From: Alkaliphilus oremlandii OhILAs
GTDB taxonomy: Bacteria; Bacillota; Clostridia; Peptostreptococcales; Natronincolaceae
Assembly: GCF_000018325.1 (NCBI RefSeq)
Contig: NC_009922.1
Span: forward strand, 3,059,559-3,123,558
Direction of reading: 5' to 3'
DNA length: 64,000 bases
Shown: piece after piece, positions 8,843 to 16,586 of the stretch
Layout of the letters: every line of letters begins with the position of its first letter
Position numbering within the stretch: position 1 is the first letter of the stretch
Program-made: the position numbers and the translations under genes
The notes under the pieces: model-generated
Seen by the model: the letters and a program-made list of their open reading frames with translations, nothing else
The model's database searches: none
Told to the model about the DNA's origin: nothing

Positions 8843-8871
8843 GGTATAAATAATTGTTTATATTTTGTCAA
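8843..8871 (-). promoter_or_regulatory. ars operon promoter with ArsR-type operator
   Basis: Minus-strand TTGACA (8866-8871) and TATACC (8843-8848) are 17 bases apart. The spacer holds the palindrome TATAAATAATTGTTTATA (8845-8862), matching the ATA-n-TAT geometry of ArsR-family operators. A second short dyad, ATAGATGACTGTCTAT, lies just downstream at 8821-8836. Confidence 0.72.
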
Positions 8872-8945
8872 TTATAAAAATAAATATCAGCTTATGGTAA
8901 ATCTATCGGAAGTATAATATAATATTGCGAAAAGGAGGGGTATTT

Positions 8946-9308
8946 ATGGGAAAAAATCAGAAAAGTACGACAATGGTAATGGGTCTTTTTATTTTGCTGT
9001 TATTTGTTATTCAAACATTTTATATTTCTAGATCCATCAGTAAAAATATGGCGCAGTCTCCAAGCTATACAGAAAATCAAGTGCTTACCTTTAAAGAATT
9101 GGCATCCTATCTTCGAATTTCAGAAAATGAATTGAAAGATTTAATCAAAGTCAATAAAGATGAAAAAGCACAAATGATCTCATCAGGTACGAACGCTTGG
9201 GATACTTATCGGTTCATCCCTTATTTTGAAATTGGGGATAAGACGCTGTTTCTAAAAAGTGAAATTGATAACTGGGTGCAACATCAGGTTCTACATAGTC
9301 AAAAGTAA
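8946..9308 (+). CDS. Membrane-anchored excisionase-like HTH protein
   Basis: A 120-residue protein of unknown function. A single N-terminal membrane helix (TTMVMGLFILLLFVIQTF) is followed by a linker and a domain starting LTFKELASYLRISENELKDLI. That domain resembles the helix-turn-helix of the MerR-like/excisionase group, and the tail FLKSEIDNWV matches the helix found in HTH_17 proteins. A DNA-binding-like domain tethered to the membrane is unusual. AGGAGGGG lies 5 bases before the ATG at 8946; the longer frame from TTG at 8925 would consume this ribosome site. Divergent from arsR, sharing the intergenic region. Confidence 0.72.
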   Translation: MGKNQKSTTMVMGLFILLLFVIQTFYISRSISKNMAQSPSYTENQVLTFKELASYLRISENELKDLIKVNKDEKAQMISSGTNAWDTYRFIPYFEIGDKTLFLKSEIDNWVQHQVLHSQK

Positions 9309-9370
9309 GTATTTCCATCCTTTACGAAAATCTCGTTTTGTTTTTAGCTTCTGTTCTGACCTTCTTTTTA

Positions 9371-9421
9371 TAAAAAATCACCTCTTTGCCAGCATCATGC
9401 CATAAAGGGTGATTTTTTTTG
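9371..9421 (+). terminator. Intrinsic terminator after the membrane-HTH gene
   Basis: AAAAAATCACCTCTTTGCC and GCCATAAAGGGTGATTTTTTTT form a stem with one bulge around an AGCATCAT loop, followed by eight T. It ends the transcript from 8946. Confidence 0.75.
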
Positions 9422-9460
9422 CTTTTAATTGCTATTTTAATAGTGCAATATTTTTCCATG

Positions 9461-9478
9461 CGTGAAATATTTTTCACG
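9461..9478. promoter_or_regulatory. Candidate activator (UAS) palindrome for sigma-54 promoter
   Basis: CGTGAAATATTTTTCACG is a perfect 7-bp-arm palindrome with a 4-base centre. It lies 83 bases upstream of the -24 element at 9561, the distance usual for enhancer sites of NtrC-type activators. The response regulator encoded at 13026-14399 is the obvious candidate to bind it; this is inference. Confidence 0.5.
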
Positions 9479-9560
9479 GCAATTTATTTCTCATGACATA
9501 TACATCTTTCCATTTGTACAATAGACGAGCATGCTTGCCTATCTCTACCTCTATGACTTA

Positions 9561-9578
9561 TTGGCATCGATTTTGCAA
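9561..9578 (+). promoter_or_regulatory. Sigma-54 (-24/-12) promoter
   Basis: TTGGCATCGATTTTGCAA matches the consensus TGGCAC-N5-TTGCA with the obligatory 10 bases between GG and GC. The predicted start of transcription is near 9588, 60 bases before the antiporter ATG. The ortA promoter at 12997-13014 differs from it only in three central positions. Confidence 0.85.
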
Positions 9579-9647
9579 TATATTTATGAAACGCGAATAA
9601 ATAAATTCGCACAATATAAAACATATAATATTTTAAGGAGGAGTATA

Positions 9648-11099
9648 ATGGATAAGTCAACGAAAAAATTAGAATTCTATGGAGGTGAATGGGTTTCCTT
9701 TCTACCTTTCGCCGTATTCTTAGGAATGATTATTTTAACTACTTTTTATTTCGGTTCAATTTCTGACGGTGCCCTTTGGCTACCTGCATTCAGTGCTTTA
9801 GTCGTTGCTTTTTTCTTCGCTAAGGACAAAGCACTTTATTCTGACACAATCATCAGTGGGATGGCTAGTAAAGAAGCAATTATACCGATTGTTTGTTGGA
9901 TTTTTGCAGGTGTATTTTCTAGAATTCTTCGTACATCTGGATTGGCAGCAGGAATTGCTGGATTGGCAGCAGGCATGGGAATACAAGGAACAGCTTTTAT
10001 CATTATTTCCTTTATTGCAGCTGCGGTATTTGCAACTGCATCTGGTACTGGCTTCGGTACAATTGCCGCAGGGATGGGTGTTTTATATCCTGCGGGTATC
10101 GCCTTAGGTGCACACCCTGCTCTTTTAGCTGGTGCCATTGTATCTGGAGGCTCCTTTGGAGATAATCTTGCCCCAGTATCTGACACTACAATTTGTTCTG
10201 CTACTTCTCAAGGGGCCGACGTTCCTGGTGTTGTAAGATCTCGTTTAAAATATTCACTTTCCGCAGCTTTAATAACAATTGTTGGTATCATCATTCTAGG
10301 CATGAAATATAAGGGTACTATTTCTGTAGCTGATGTAGTTCACTACGATCCAAAGACACTTTTGATGTTAATTCCTGTAGCCCTTACAATTTGGATCGCA
10401 GTTAAAACAGGAGATATCATCATCGCTACAACAATCGGCTCTGTATTAGCTGGAGGCACGGCTGTACTTACAGGCTTAATGGACTTTATCCAAGTTGACC
10501 CAGCCGCTGAAGTAACCAAGGAAGCCCTAATTAGAGTTTCTGGTATGGGATTGGATCGAACAGTAGATGGTGTTATTTATACAGGTATCAACAGTATGCT
10601 ACAGGTAGTAATACTTGCCCTATTACTATTCGGTTCTATTGCCATTATGAGAGCTGGTCAAGGCGATGTTAAGCTATTAAACGCTTTAGGTACTGTGGCT
10701 AAAACAGCTCGAGGTGCAGAGATTGTAATAAGCGTCATGGTTATTTCACTTTCAGCTTTAATGGGACTTAACGCCCCTGCAATATTAGCTGTTGGTGCCT
10801 CCTTCGCTAAGCCTCTTTCTGAGCGCTACGGTATCAGCCCTTACCGTGCAGCGAACTTATTAGATGCTCAATCCAACACCTTAGTCTATTGTTTACCTTG
10901 GACTCCTGCCGTAATCTATACCATCGGATTCGCTAAGGATAGTGCCGCTCCATTGACAGCTGTACAGGTAACTCCTTTCGTATTATATTCCTATGCTATG
11001 CTGGCAGTCATGTTTGTTACAATTATCTTTGGCATCGGAAGATACGATAATATGTCTACAGAGAATACCAAAAATAAACAAGCTACGACCTCTAAGTAA
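9648..11099 (+). CDS. NhaC-family Na+/H+ antiporter-type transporter
   Basis: A 483-residue polytopic transporter. The conserved block SGGSFGDNLAPVSDTTICSATSQG near residue 165 identifies the NhaC branch of the ion transporter superfamily. Members near amino-acid fermentation genes are thought to exchange amino acids or cations. AAGGAGGAG stands 7 bases before the ATG at 9648. The frame is open up to 9531, but that extension would run through the sigma-54 promoter at 9561-9578, so the internal start is right. The sigma-54 control shared with ortAB suggests it serves the same amino-acid pathway, perhaps as an ornithine-linked or product transporter; the substrate is inferred. Confidence 0.88.
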   Translation: MDKSTKKLEFYGGEWVSFLPFAVFLGMIILTTFYFGSISDGALWLPAFSALVVAFFFAKDKALYSDTIISGMASKEAIIPIVCWIFAGVFSRILRTSGLAAGIAGLAAGMGIQGTAFIIISFIAAAVFATASGTGFGTIAAGMGVLYPAGIALGAHPALLAGAIVSGGSFGDNLAPVSDTTICSATSQGADVPGVVRSRLKYSLSAALITIVGIIILGMKYKGTISVADVVHYDPKTLLMLIPVALTIWIAVKTGDIIIATTIGSVLAGGTAVLTGLMDFIQVDPAAEVTKEALIRVSGMGLDRTVDGVIYTGINSMLQVVILALLLFGSIAIMRAGQGDVKLLNALGTVAKTARGAEIVISVMVISLSALMGLNAPAILAVGASFAKPLSERYGISPYRAANLLDAQSNTLVYCLPWTPAVIYTIGFAKDSAAPLTAVQVTPFVLYSYAMLAVMFVTIIFGIGRYDNMSTENTKNKQATTSK

Positions 11100-11145
11100 T
11101 TTTAATTGAAGCTATTTTTATAAAGATTTCCATATAAAATCACAG

Positions 11146-11187
11146 AAAAGTGGTCATCTTAAAAATTTTTTTAAGATGACCACTTTT
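11146..11187. terminator. Bidirectional intrinsic terminator
   Basis: AAAAGTGGTCATCTTAA (11146-11162) pairs with TTAAGATGACCACTTTT (11171-11187), a long perfect stem with A and T runs on both sides. It separates the convergent antiporter and ortB genes. Confidence 0.9.
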
Positions 11188-11195
11188 TCTAGTTT

Positions 11196-12614
11196 CTATA
11201 GAACCTGAACGTCATAGACTTTCAATATCTTCAAAACTTCTTCTTCCTGAAGCTTAAGATCCTGTTTCAGGAATTGTAAATCTTTCTGGGTTATTTCCGT
11301 TATATTTTTGTTTCCAACTGCATTTTTTATATAATTTCTTTTTAGCTTCTTCATCTCTAAGTCCTCAACTACTATTTGACCTATATTTTCAGGAATTATA
11401 ATATTCTTTCCAGGGACATTCTCTGCTGGGTTTCCTCTTCTAATTTCAATGCCATTGCGCCTTGCAAAGGTCAGCTGTGGCATCGAATGCTTTCCTGCGC
11501 CAGTATATTCCGTCTCCTGAACAATGATAATTTTATCTTCATCCATTTCCTTCGCTAAAGCAATTGCAGCAGCTAAAGAGGTATTTCCAGCAGGGCCTCT
11601 TTCTATTCCTTCTATTTGAGATAACAGCTCAGTTACATAGAATACATCCCCTTGGGTCACTGTTACGTATCGATCCATATATCTTAATACTCTGGCGGCA
11701 TTTCTCGGTACGTCAGATCTATCTGGTAAGGTTGTAAAAGGCACCCCAAAGCCTGTGTGTCCTGTCGTAAATGATTTTCTATTAAAATCGGTATCCGAAG
11801 CCATATGGAGTCCAGATAAATCCACAGAAGCTCCAATAATTTCAGTTTCAACGGCTCCTGCCTTTATCAGACCTCTTGCCGTACCAGTTAGATTTCCCCC
11901 ACCAGCATTTGTAGCTACAACCACATCTGGATACTTGCCTTCCTTCGAGTAAACCTGCTCTGCTATTTCATAGCCTAAAGTTTCTACACCAGCTATGGCA
12001 AATGGTGTATAAAGTGATGCATTAAAATATCCTGTTTCTTCTAGCAGTCTTAAAAATACATAAAACAGCTCTGGTCCTACAGTTAATTGGACTGTTTCAG
12101 CGCCAAACGCCTCACATTTTCTTGCTTTCTCAAGTATTTCAGGCTGTCCTATCTTCCTTGAATCATATACCTCTTGTACAATGATGGACTTTAATCCTCT
12201 CTGTGCTGCCTGTGATGCAACAGCAGAACCATAGTTACCGCTAGTGGCTGCAATAGCTCCCTTATATCCATTTTTTTCTGCATGGTATATGGAAATTGCT
12301 GCTCTTCTCGCCTTAAATGATCCCGAAGCATTGGCTGCCTCGTCTTTTATAAATATACGAGCACCTTTGCCTGGCTCAGAATACTTTCTAACTAATTTCG
12401 TAATATTCTTTAGCTCAAACAAAGGCGTATTTCCTACTTTAGCTTCTGCCTGGATCGCCTGCATCTTTGGTATGGAATAAGCTACTTTTTCCATCATACC
12501 TTCATAATCAAAACCTATTTTTCCAAACTCAAATACAGCGTAGTCTATTCCAACAGCTTTTTTCATTATTTCATTTTTTCTGGCCATAACAGCTTCATAA
12601 GATAAGTCTAACAA
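11196..12614 (-). CDS. ortB: 2-amino-4-oxopentanoate thiolase, beta subunit (PLP)
   Basis: The catalytic subunit of the thiolase that splits 2-amino-4-oxopentanoate with CoA to acetyl-CoA and alanine, the last step of oxidative ornithine fermentation. The PLP-binding lysine is in ASGSFKARRA near residue 100, the phosphate-binding loop is TNAGGGNLTG, and the fold is that of threonine-synthase-like PLP enzymes. A GTG at 12623 abuts the AAGGGG ribosome site, so the TTG at 12614 (8-base spacing) is preferred, giving about 472 residues. It follows ortA by about 20 bases. The other ornithine genes (racemase, aminomutase oraSE, dehydrogenase ord) are not in this window. Confidence 0.87.
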   Translation of the reverse strand: MLDLSYEAVMARKNEIMKKAVGIDYAVFEFGKIGFDYEGMMEKVAYSIPKMQAIQAEAKVGNTPLFELKNITKLVRKYSEPGKGARIFIKDEAANASGSFKARRAAISIYHAEKNGYKGAIAATSGNYGSAVASQAAQRGLKSIIVQEVYDSRKIGQPEILEKARKCEAFGAETVQLTVGPELFYVFLRLLEETGYFNASLYTPFAIAGVETLGYEIAEQVYSKEGKYPDVVVATNAGGGNLTGTARGLIKAGAVETEIIGASVDLSGLHMASDTDFNRKSFTTGHTGFGVPFTTLPDRSDVPRNAARVLRYMDRYVTVTQGDVFYVTELLSQIEGIERGPAGNTSLAAAIALAKEMDEDKIIIVQETEYTGAGKHSMPQLTFARRNGIEIRRGNPAENVPGKNIIIPENIGQIVVEDLEMKKLKRNYIKNAVGNKNITEITQKDLQFLKQDLKLQEEEVLKILKVYDVQVL

Positions 12615-12633
12615 TATTGTCACCCCTTTTATA

Positions 12634-12936
12634 CTATAAATTTCCTAGTTCTTTTCTTACTTCCATACCGATGGTTAACAAGCATGGCTCAGGCTCTCCA
12701 AAATCATGAATATGTCTTGGCTTTACTGCAACTAGGATTCCTTTTGTAATACGGTCGGTGAGCGTTCTAATAGAAACCTCATCTCCTATTTTCGCCTCTT
12801 CATCGAGTAAAAAACCCTTTACCCACATCTTTAGTGGCACAGCTTTCGTATCCTCAGGAAGCTGAGGCGCTCTTTCTTCAGGCGATAGTATCAAGTTTTC
12901 TATCTCTACCCAATCATTCTTTGTTGCTAATTCCAT
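12634..12936 (-). CDS. ortA: 2-amino-4-oxopentanoate thiolase, alpha subunit
   Basis: A 100-residue protein matching the small OrtA subunit: an N-terminal WVEIENLILSPEERAPQLP block, then VPLKMWVKGFL and the C-terminal HDFGEPEPCLLTIGMEVRKEL. It pairs with OrtB to form the thiolase that generates acetyl-CoA from 2-amino-4-oxopentanoate. GAGGAGGGAG precedes the ATG. The gene is first in a two-gene operon and lies 60 bases downstream of a sigma-54 promoter (12997-13014), which in turn follows the stop codon of the response regulator gene. Confidence 0.88.
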   Translation of the reverse strand: MELATKNDWVEIENLILSPEERAPQLPEDTKAVPLKMWVKGFLLDEEAKIGDEVSIRTLTDRITKGILVAVKPRHIHDFGEPEPCLLTIGMEVRKELGNL

Positions 12937-12996
12937 GATGCTCCCTCCTCACTGTTAAATTTATTTTATTAAATAAAAGACGCTACCTTAATACTA

Positions 12997-13014
12997 TTGC
13001 AAAATTAATGCCAA
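12997..13014 (-). promoter_or_regulatory. Sigma-54 (-24/-12) promoter of ortAB
   Basis: The minus strand reads TTGGCATTAATTTTGCAA, with 10 bases between GG and GC. Start of transcription is predicted near 12987. It lies 11 bases beyond the regulator's stop codon, so any upstream activator site must be inside the regulator coding region; I did not find an obvious copy of the CGTGAAA palindrome there. Confidence 0.85.
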
Positions 13015-13025
13015 ATCTGCCGACC

Positions 13026-14399
13026 TTAATCTAAATTCATATATTCTCTTAAGTTGTATTCATTAATCTTATTAAAGAGCTGCCTTCTGCTGATTCCTAC
13101 AGCTCTTGCCGTTTGCGAAATATTATAATTGAAATGCATCAATGCCTTTAAGAAATAATCCTTTTCAAATGCATATCGAGCTGAGTTAAAATCCATTATA
13201 CAATCATCTTTTATTGTGGATTTGCCATCGAACTCTTTTTCGATGGCACTCTGAAGCCTAAGAATCCCATCCTTTGAAAGCACAAACAATCTTTCGATTA
13301 TGTTCTTTAGCTCTCTTATATTTCCTGGATAATCGTAGTGCAACAGGTATTCTAATGTTTGCTTGTCTATATCCCTAATATCCTTTTTTAACTCCTTTTT
13401 ATACATATTTACGAAAAAATAGATCATATCTAGTAGATCTTCCTTTCTCTCTCTTAAAGGAGGGATCTCTATGGTTATGGTATTGATCCTATAAAATAGA
13501 TCCTGTCTAAAGCTGTTATTTTTCACTTCGTCGGCGAGAATCTTATTGGTAGCACTGATCAATCTAAAGTCTACATCAATCTGCTTATTAGATCCCATTC
13601 TTTCAATTTTTCTGTTCTCCAATACCCTTAGGAACTTAACCTGTGTATTCAGAGAGATCTCTCCTATTTCATCTAGAAAAATGGTTCCTCCATTGGCTTC
13701 CTCAAACCTACCGATTCTTTTATCCTTAGCTCCTGTGAATGCTCCTTTTTCATGACCGAATAATTCTGCCTCTAAAAGATTGTCCGAAAAATATTGACAG
13801 TTAATCGCCACAAATGGCATTGTATTTCTACTGCTTTTATCATGTAGTTTTTGAGCCAATACTTCCTTTCCTACACCGGACTCTCCCAGAAGTAGTACAT
13901 TGCTACTGGTGTCTGCCACCTTATCTACAATCTCCAAGATTTCCTTCATCTTAGCATTCTTGCTTTGATACAAGTACCTTTCATTATTTTCAGCATCAGA
14001 ATACATATTTTGCTTTTTTTGAAGGTTTATAATTCTTTTTGCCTTCCCTATTTCTATGAGCAAAGCTTCTGGATTGTGGCTTTTAACGAAGAAACCAAAG
14101 GCGCCCATCCGCATAGCCTGTACAGCGGTCTCTACTCCTCCATATCCCGTTACCATAATAACCTCTACGGATTTATCATAGGTTTCTTTTATTTTTTTTA
14201 AAACCTCTAACCCATCAATTCCCGGCATTATTACGTCACAAAGTACAATGGGATAGTATTCCTCTTCTAGCTTTTCTAAGGCCTTCACTCCTGTTTCTGC
14301 TTCGCCAACAGAGAACCCTCTGCTTTCTAATATCATTCTATATGTTTCTCTATATTCTCTTTCATCATCGACAATCAATATTTTTGTAACTTCTGTCAT
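13026..14399 (-). CDS. NtrC-family sigma-54-dependent response regulator
   Basis: A 457-residue activator. Residues 5-120 are a receiver domain with the phosphoacceptor Asp in VLCDVIMPG. Residues 145-365 form the AAA+ domain with Walker A GESGVGKE, the sigma-54 contact loop GAFTGA and Walker B GGTIFLDEIG. The last 45 residues form a Fis-type helix-turn-helix (NISQTARAVGISRRQLFNKI). The gene lies 2 bases after the sensor kinase gene, so they form a two-component pair. It should activate the -24/-12 promoters of the antiporter gene and ortAB; the link is inferred from promoter identity and position. Confidence 0.93.
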   Translation of the reverse strand: MTEVTKILIVDDEREYRETYRMILESRGFSVGEAETGVKALEKLEEEYYPIVLCDVIMPGIDGLEVLKKIKETYDKSVEVIMVTGYGGVETAVQAMRMGAFGFFVKSHNPEALLIEIGKAKRIINLQKKQNMYSDAENNERYLYQSKNAKMKEILEIVDKVADTSSNVLLLGESGVGKEVLAQKLHDKSSRNTMPFVAINCQYFSDNLLEAELFGHEKGAFTGAKDKRIGRFEEANGGTIFLDEIGEISLNTQVKFLRVLENRKIERMGSNKQIDVDFRLISATNKILADEVKNNSFRQDLFYRINTITIEIPPLRERKEDLLDMIYFFVNMYKKELKKDIRDIDKQTLEYLLHYDYPGNIRELKNIIERLFVLSKDGILRLQSAIEKEFDGKSTIKDDCIMDFNSARYAFEKDYFLKALMHFNYNISQTARAVGISRRQLFNKINEYNLREYMNLD

Positions 14400-14401
14400 A
14401 T

Positions 14402-16411
14402 CTACATACCTGCCTTTACTGATGGAATATAAATCTTAAACTTCGTGCCTTTATGAATCTTACTCTCTACTTCAATATCTCCCTTTAGCTTTTTTACTTC
14501 ATTATATGCAATATACAATCCCAGCCCAGTGCCTTTTCCCGGTCCTTTTGTCGTATAAAAAGGATTAAAGATTCGCTCTATATCCTTAGGGTCTATTCCC
14601 TCTCCTGTATCTACACACTCTATTACCATCCCTTGATTGTGTGGATATACATTTATAGTGATCTTACCTCCCCTTGGCGTTGCATCGATGGCATTGGATA
14701 TCAGATTAATTAAAATATGCTTTAGAGATTCCTGATTTGTAATAGCACTGTATCCTTTCTCACAGTTTATTTCATAAGTGATCCCATTTTTCTGCATATA
14801 CTTACACTGAAGCTCTACGATGCTATGGATAAATAAATTGATATCTACCAGCTCTGTTACATTGTCCGAAATTCTTGAAAAATTCAGTAGGTTATCGATG
14901 ATTTTGCTGGCCCTGTCGATGGCAGAATCTATATACTCTAAAGATTTACTAATCAAAGGATTCTCCTCACTGTATCCTCTTATTATAAAGCTATGGTTCC
15001 GTACAATACCGAGAGGATTTCTGATTTCATGGGCAATGCCAGCAGCCAGCTCTCCAATGGCCATCATCTTATTCGCTTGTAATATCTGTCGTTTACTGAT
15101 TTGCTCACCAGTTACATCATTCATTAAAATTAGTACGTTCTTAATATCTTCATCAATATCCTTTAGAGGATGTGCATCTATTTTATATATTGAGTTTTGA
15201 ATATATCTTTCACTTTGATGGTGACATGCGGACTGGAGCGTTTTATTTAGTATACCGTTAAAGTCCACTGTAGAAAATGCCTCTAAGCATTGGTTCCACT
15301 GCATCCCTATTACTTGATTTTTATCCTTTCCTAAATAATCTAAAAATGCTCTATTGATATTAACAATATTACCTCTCCGATCCAAAACGATCATGTACTC
15401 TTTCATGCCATCAAAAACGATCTGTAAATCGTTTCTACTGTCCTCTAATTCCTTCGTTCTAATAACCACTTGCTTTTTTAAAGATGTACTCCATCCCATC
15501 ATCAAAAGAAATGCGGAAATAAATGCAATACCTATCATTGTAAAATATCCCTTTAGTTTTTCTGTATCCAATGAGTTTACTATTGGCGTGGACAAACCAA
15601 ACCATTTCTGCTGTATTTTTACCATGGTGTCTTTTTCATGTAAAGAATCGATTCCTTTATTCAGTATTGAAATTAGCTCTGGTTTGGACTTTGGTACAGC
15701 TAATACCACTTGTTTTTCATAAACAGGCTTATCAATGATTTTAATTTTGTTTTTTAGTTCCTGTTTTTGTAAATGATGAAATATTACAGGTTCATCTCCC
15801 AATGTTGCATCTGCCTTGCCTTCTGCAAGTAAAGAAAGAGCCTCACCTAAGTCTGCAACATGATGTTGTATGATATTCGGATAGTTTTCCTTGATATATT
15901 CGCTGGCATAATCCCCTTTTTGTAGTGCAATAATCCTGCCATTTAAATCATCCAAATCCATAATATTTTCTTCTGTTTCCTTTACGGCCAATACGGATCT
16001 CAAATTGTAGATGGGCTTTGAAAACAAATAATGTTTTCCCCTTTCCTTGCTTGGAAACATATCACAGATATCTGTTTCCCCTTGTGCTAACCCCTCTAGC
16101 GCATCCTCCCACAGCATGGGATAAAGCTCTATCTTTGTACCGATTTCCACAGACATCGCATTAAAGTAGTCGATCAATACGCCTTTATATTGGCCATCTG
16201 CTTCATCCTGAAACCTAAGTGGCGGTGCACTTCTGTCTGCTCCGTAGATTAAAGTCCCTTTCTCTTGAAGCCATTCTTTCTCCTTTTCCGTAAGCATATT
16301 AGAAGAGCCTATGTTAATCTCAAAGCCCTTATAAAAAATTGTAAATATAGAGAAAGTTAGTAAGATTATAATGAGCATCCAAATAATTTGTTTTTTTAAT
16401 TTACCGTTCAA
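14402..16411 (-). CDS. Sensor histidine kinase with extracellular amino-acid-binding (SBP_bac_3) domain
   Basis: A 669-residue sensor. A first membrane helix is followed by about 245 residues of type 3 solute-binding domain (GTLIYGADRSAPPLRF, then GVLIDYFNAM), as in amino-acid receptors. A second helix, a PAS domain, the H box GIAHEIRNPLG (His about residue 461) and a HATPase domain (NLISNAIDATPRGG, DTGEGI, GTGLGLYI) follow. It probably senses an external amino acid and phosphorylates the adjacent regulator. The ATG at 16453 has no ribosome site and overlaps a TATAAT-like box; TTG at 16411 follows AGAGGG by 6 bases and is chosen. Confidence 0.9.
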   Translation of the reverse strand: MNGKLKKQIIWMLIIILLTFSIFTIFYKGFEINIGSSNMLTEKEKEWLQEKGTLIYGADRSAPPLRFQDEADGQYKGVLIDYFNAMSVEIGTKIELYPMLWEDALEGLAQGETDICDMFPSKERGKHYLFSKPIYNLRSVLAVKETEENIMDLDDLNGRIIALQKGDYASEYIKENYPNIIQHHVADLGEALSLLAEGKADATLGDEPVIFHHLQKQELKNKIKIIDKPVYEKQVVLAVPKSKPELISILNKGIDSLHEKDTMVKIQQKWFGLSTPIVNSLDTEKLKGYFTMIGIAFISAFLLMMGWSTSLKKQVVIRTKELEDSRNDLQIVFDGMKEYMIVLDRRGNIVNINRAFLDYLGKDKNQVIGMQWNQCLEAFSTVDFNGILNKTLQSACHHQSERYIQNSIYKIDAHPLKDIDEDIKNVLILMNDVTGEQISKRQILQANKMMAIGELAAGIAHEIRNPLGIVRNHSFIIRGYSEENPLISKSLEYIDSAIDRASKIIDNLLNFSRISDNVTELVDINLFIHSIVELQCKYMQKNGITYEINCEKGYSAITNQESLKHILINLISNAIDATPRGGKITINVYPHNQGMVIECVDTGEGIDPKDIERIFNPFYTTKGPGKGTGLGLYIAYNEVKKLKGDIEVESKIHKGTKFKIYIPSVKAGM

Positions 16412-16520
16412 ATAAATCCCTCTTTTTGTGTCGAATTTTTTGTTTACCATCATTATAACATAAGGTATTCTGCTTTATTCTATCGTGTCTGATTAAAAGT
16501 ATTTCTATGCTTTTATACAA

Positions 16521-16557
16521 TAAAAACAAACTATCCTGTAATCTTTACAAGATAGTT
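16521..16557 (-). terminator. Intrinsic terminator of the S9 peptidase gene
   Basis: On the minus strand ACTATCTTGTA and TACAGGATAGT form a stem with one mismatch, followed by TTTGTTTTTATTG. It lies 30 bases past the stop at 16587. Confidence 0.75.
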
Positions 16558-16586
16558 ATAGTGTTAAAAAATTTGACTATTTTATT

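Noticed and set aside
9531..9647. N-terminal extension of the NhaC-type protein
   Set aside because: The extension would cross the sigma-54 promoter at 9561-9578, and AAGGAGGAG is placed correctly only for ATG 9648.
16412..16453. Upstream ATG start for the sensor kinase
   Set aside because: No ribosome site, and the region carries a TATAAT-like box; TTG 16411 has AGAGGG at good spacing.
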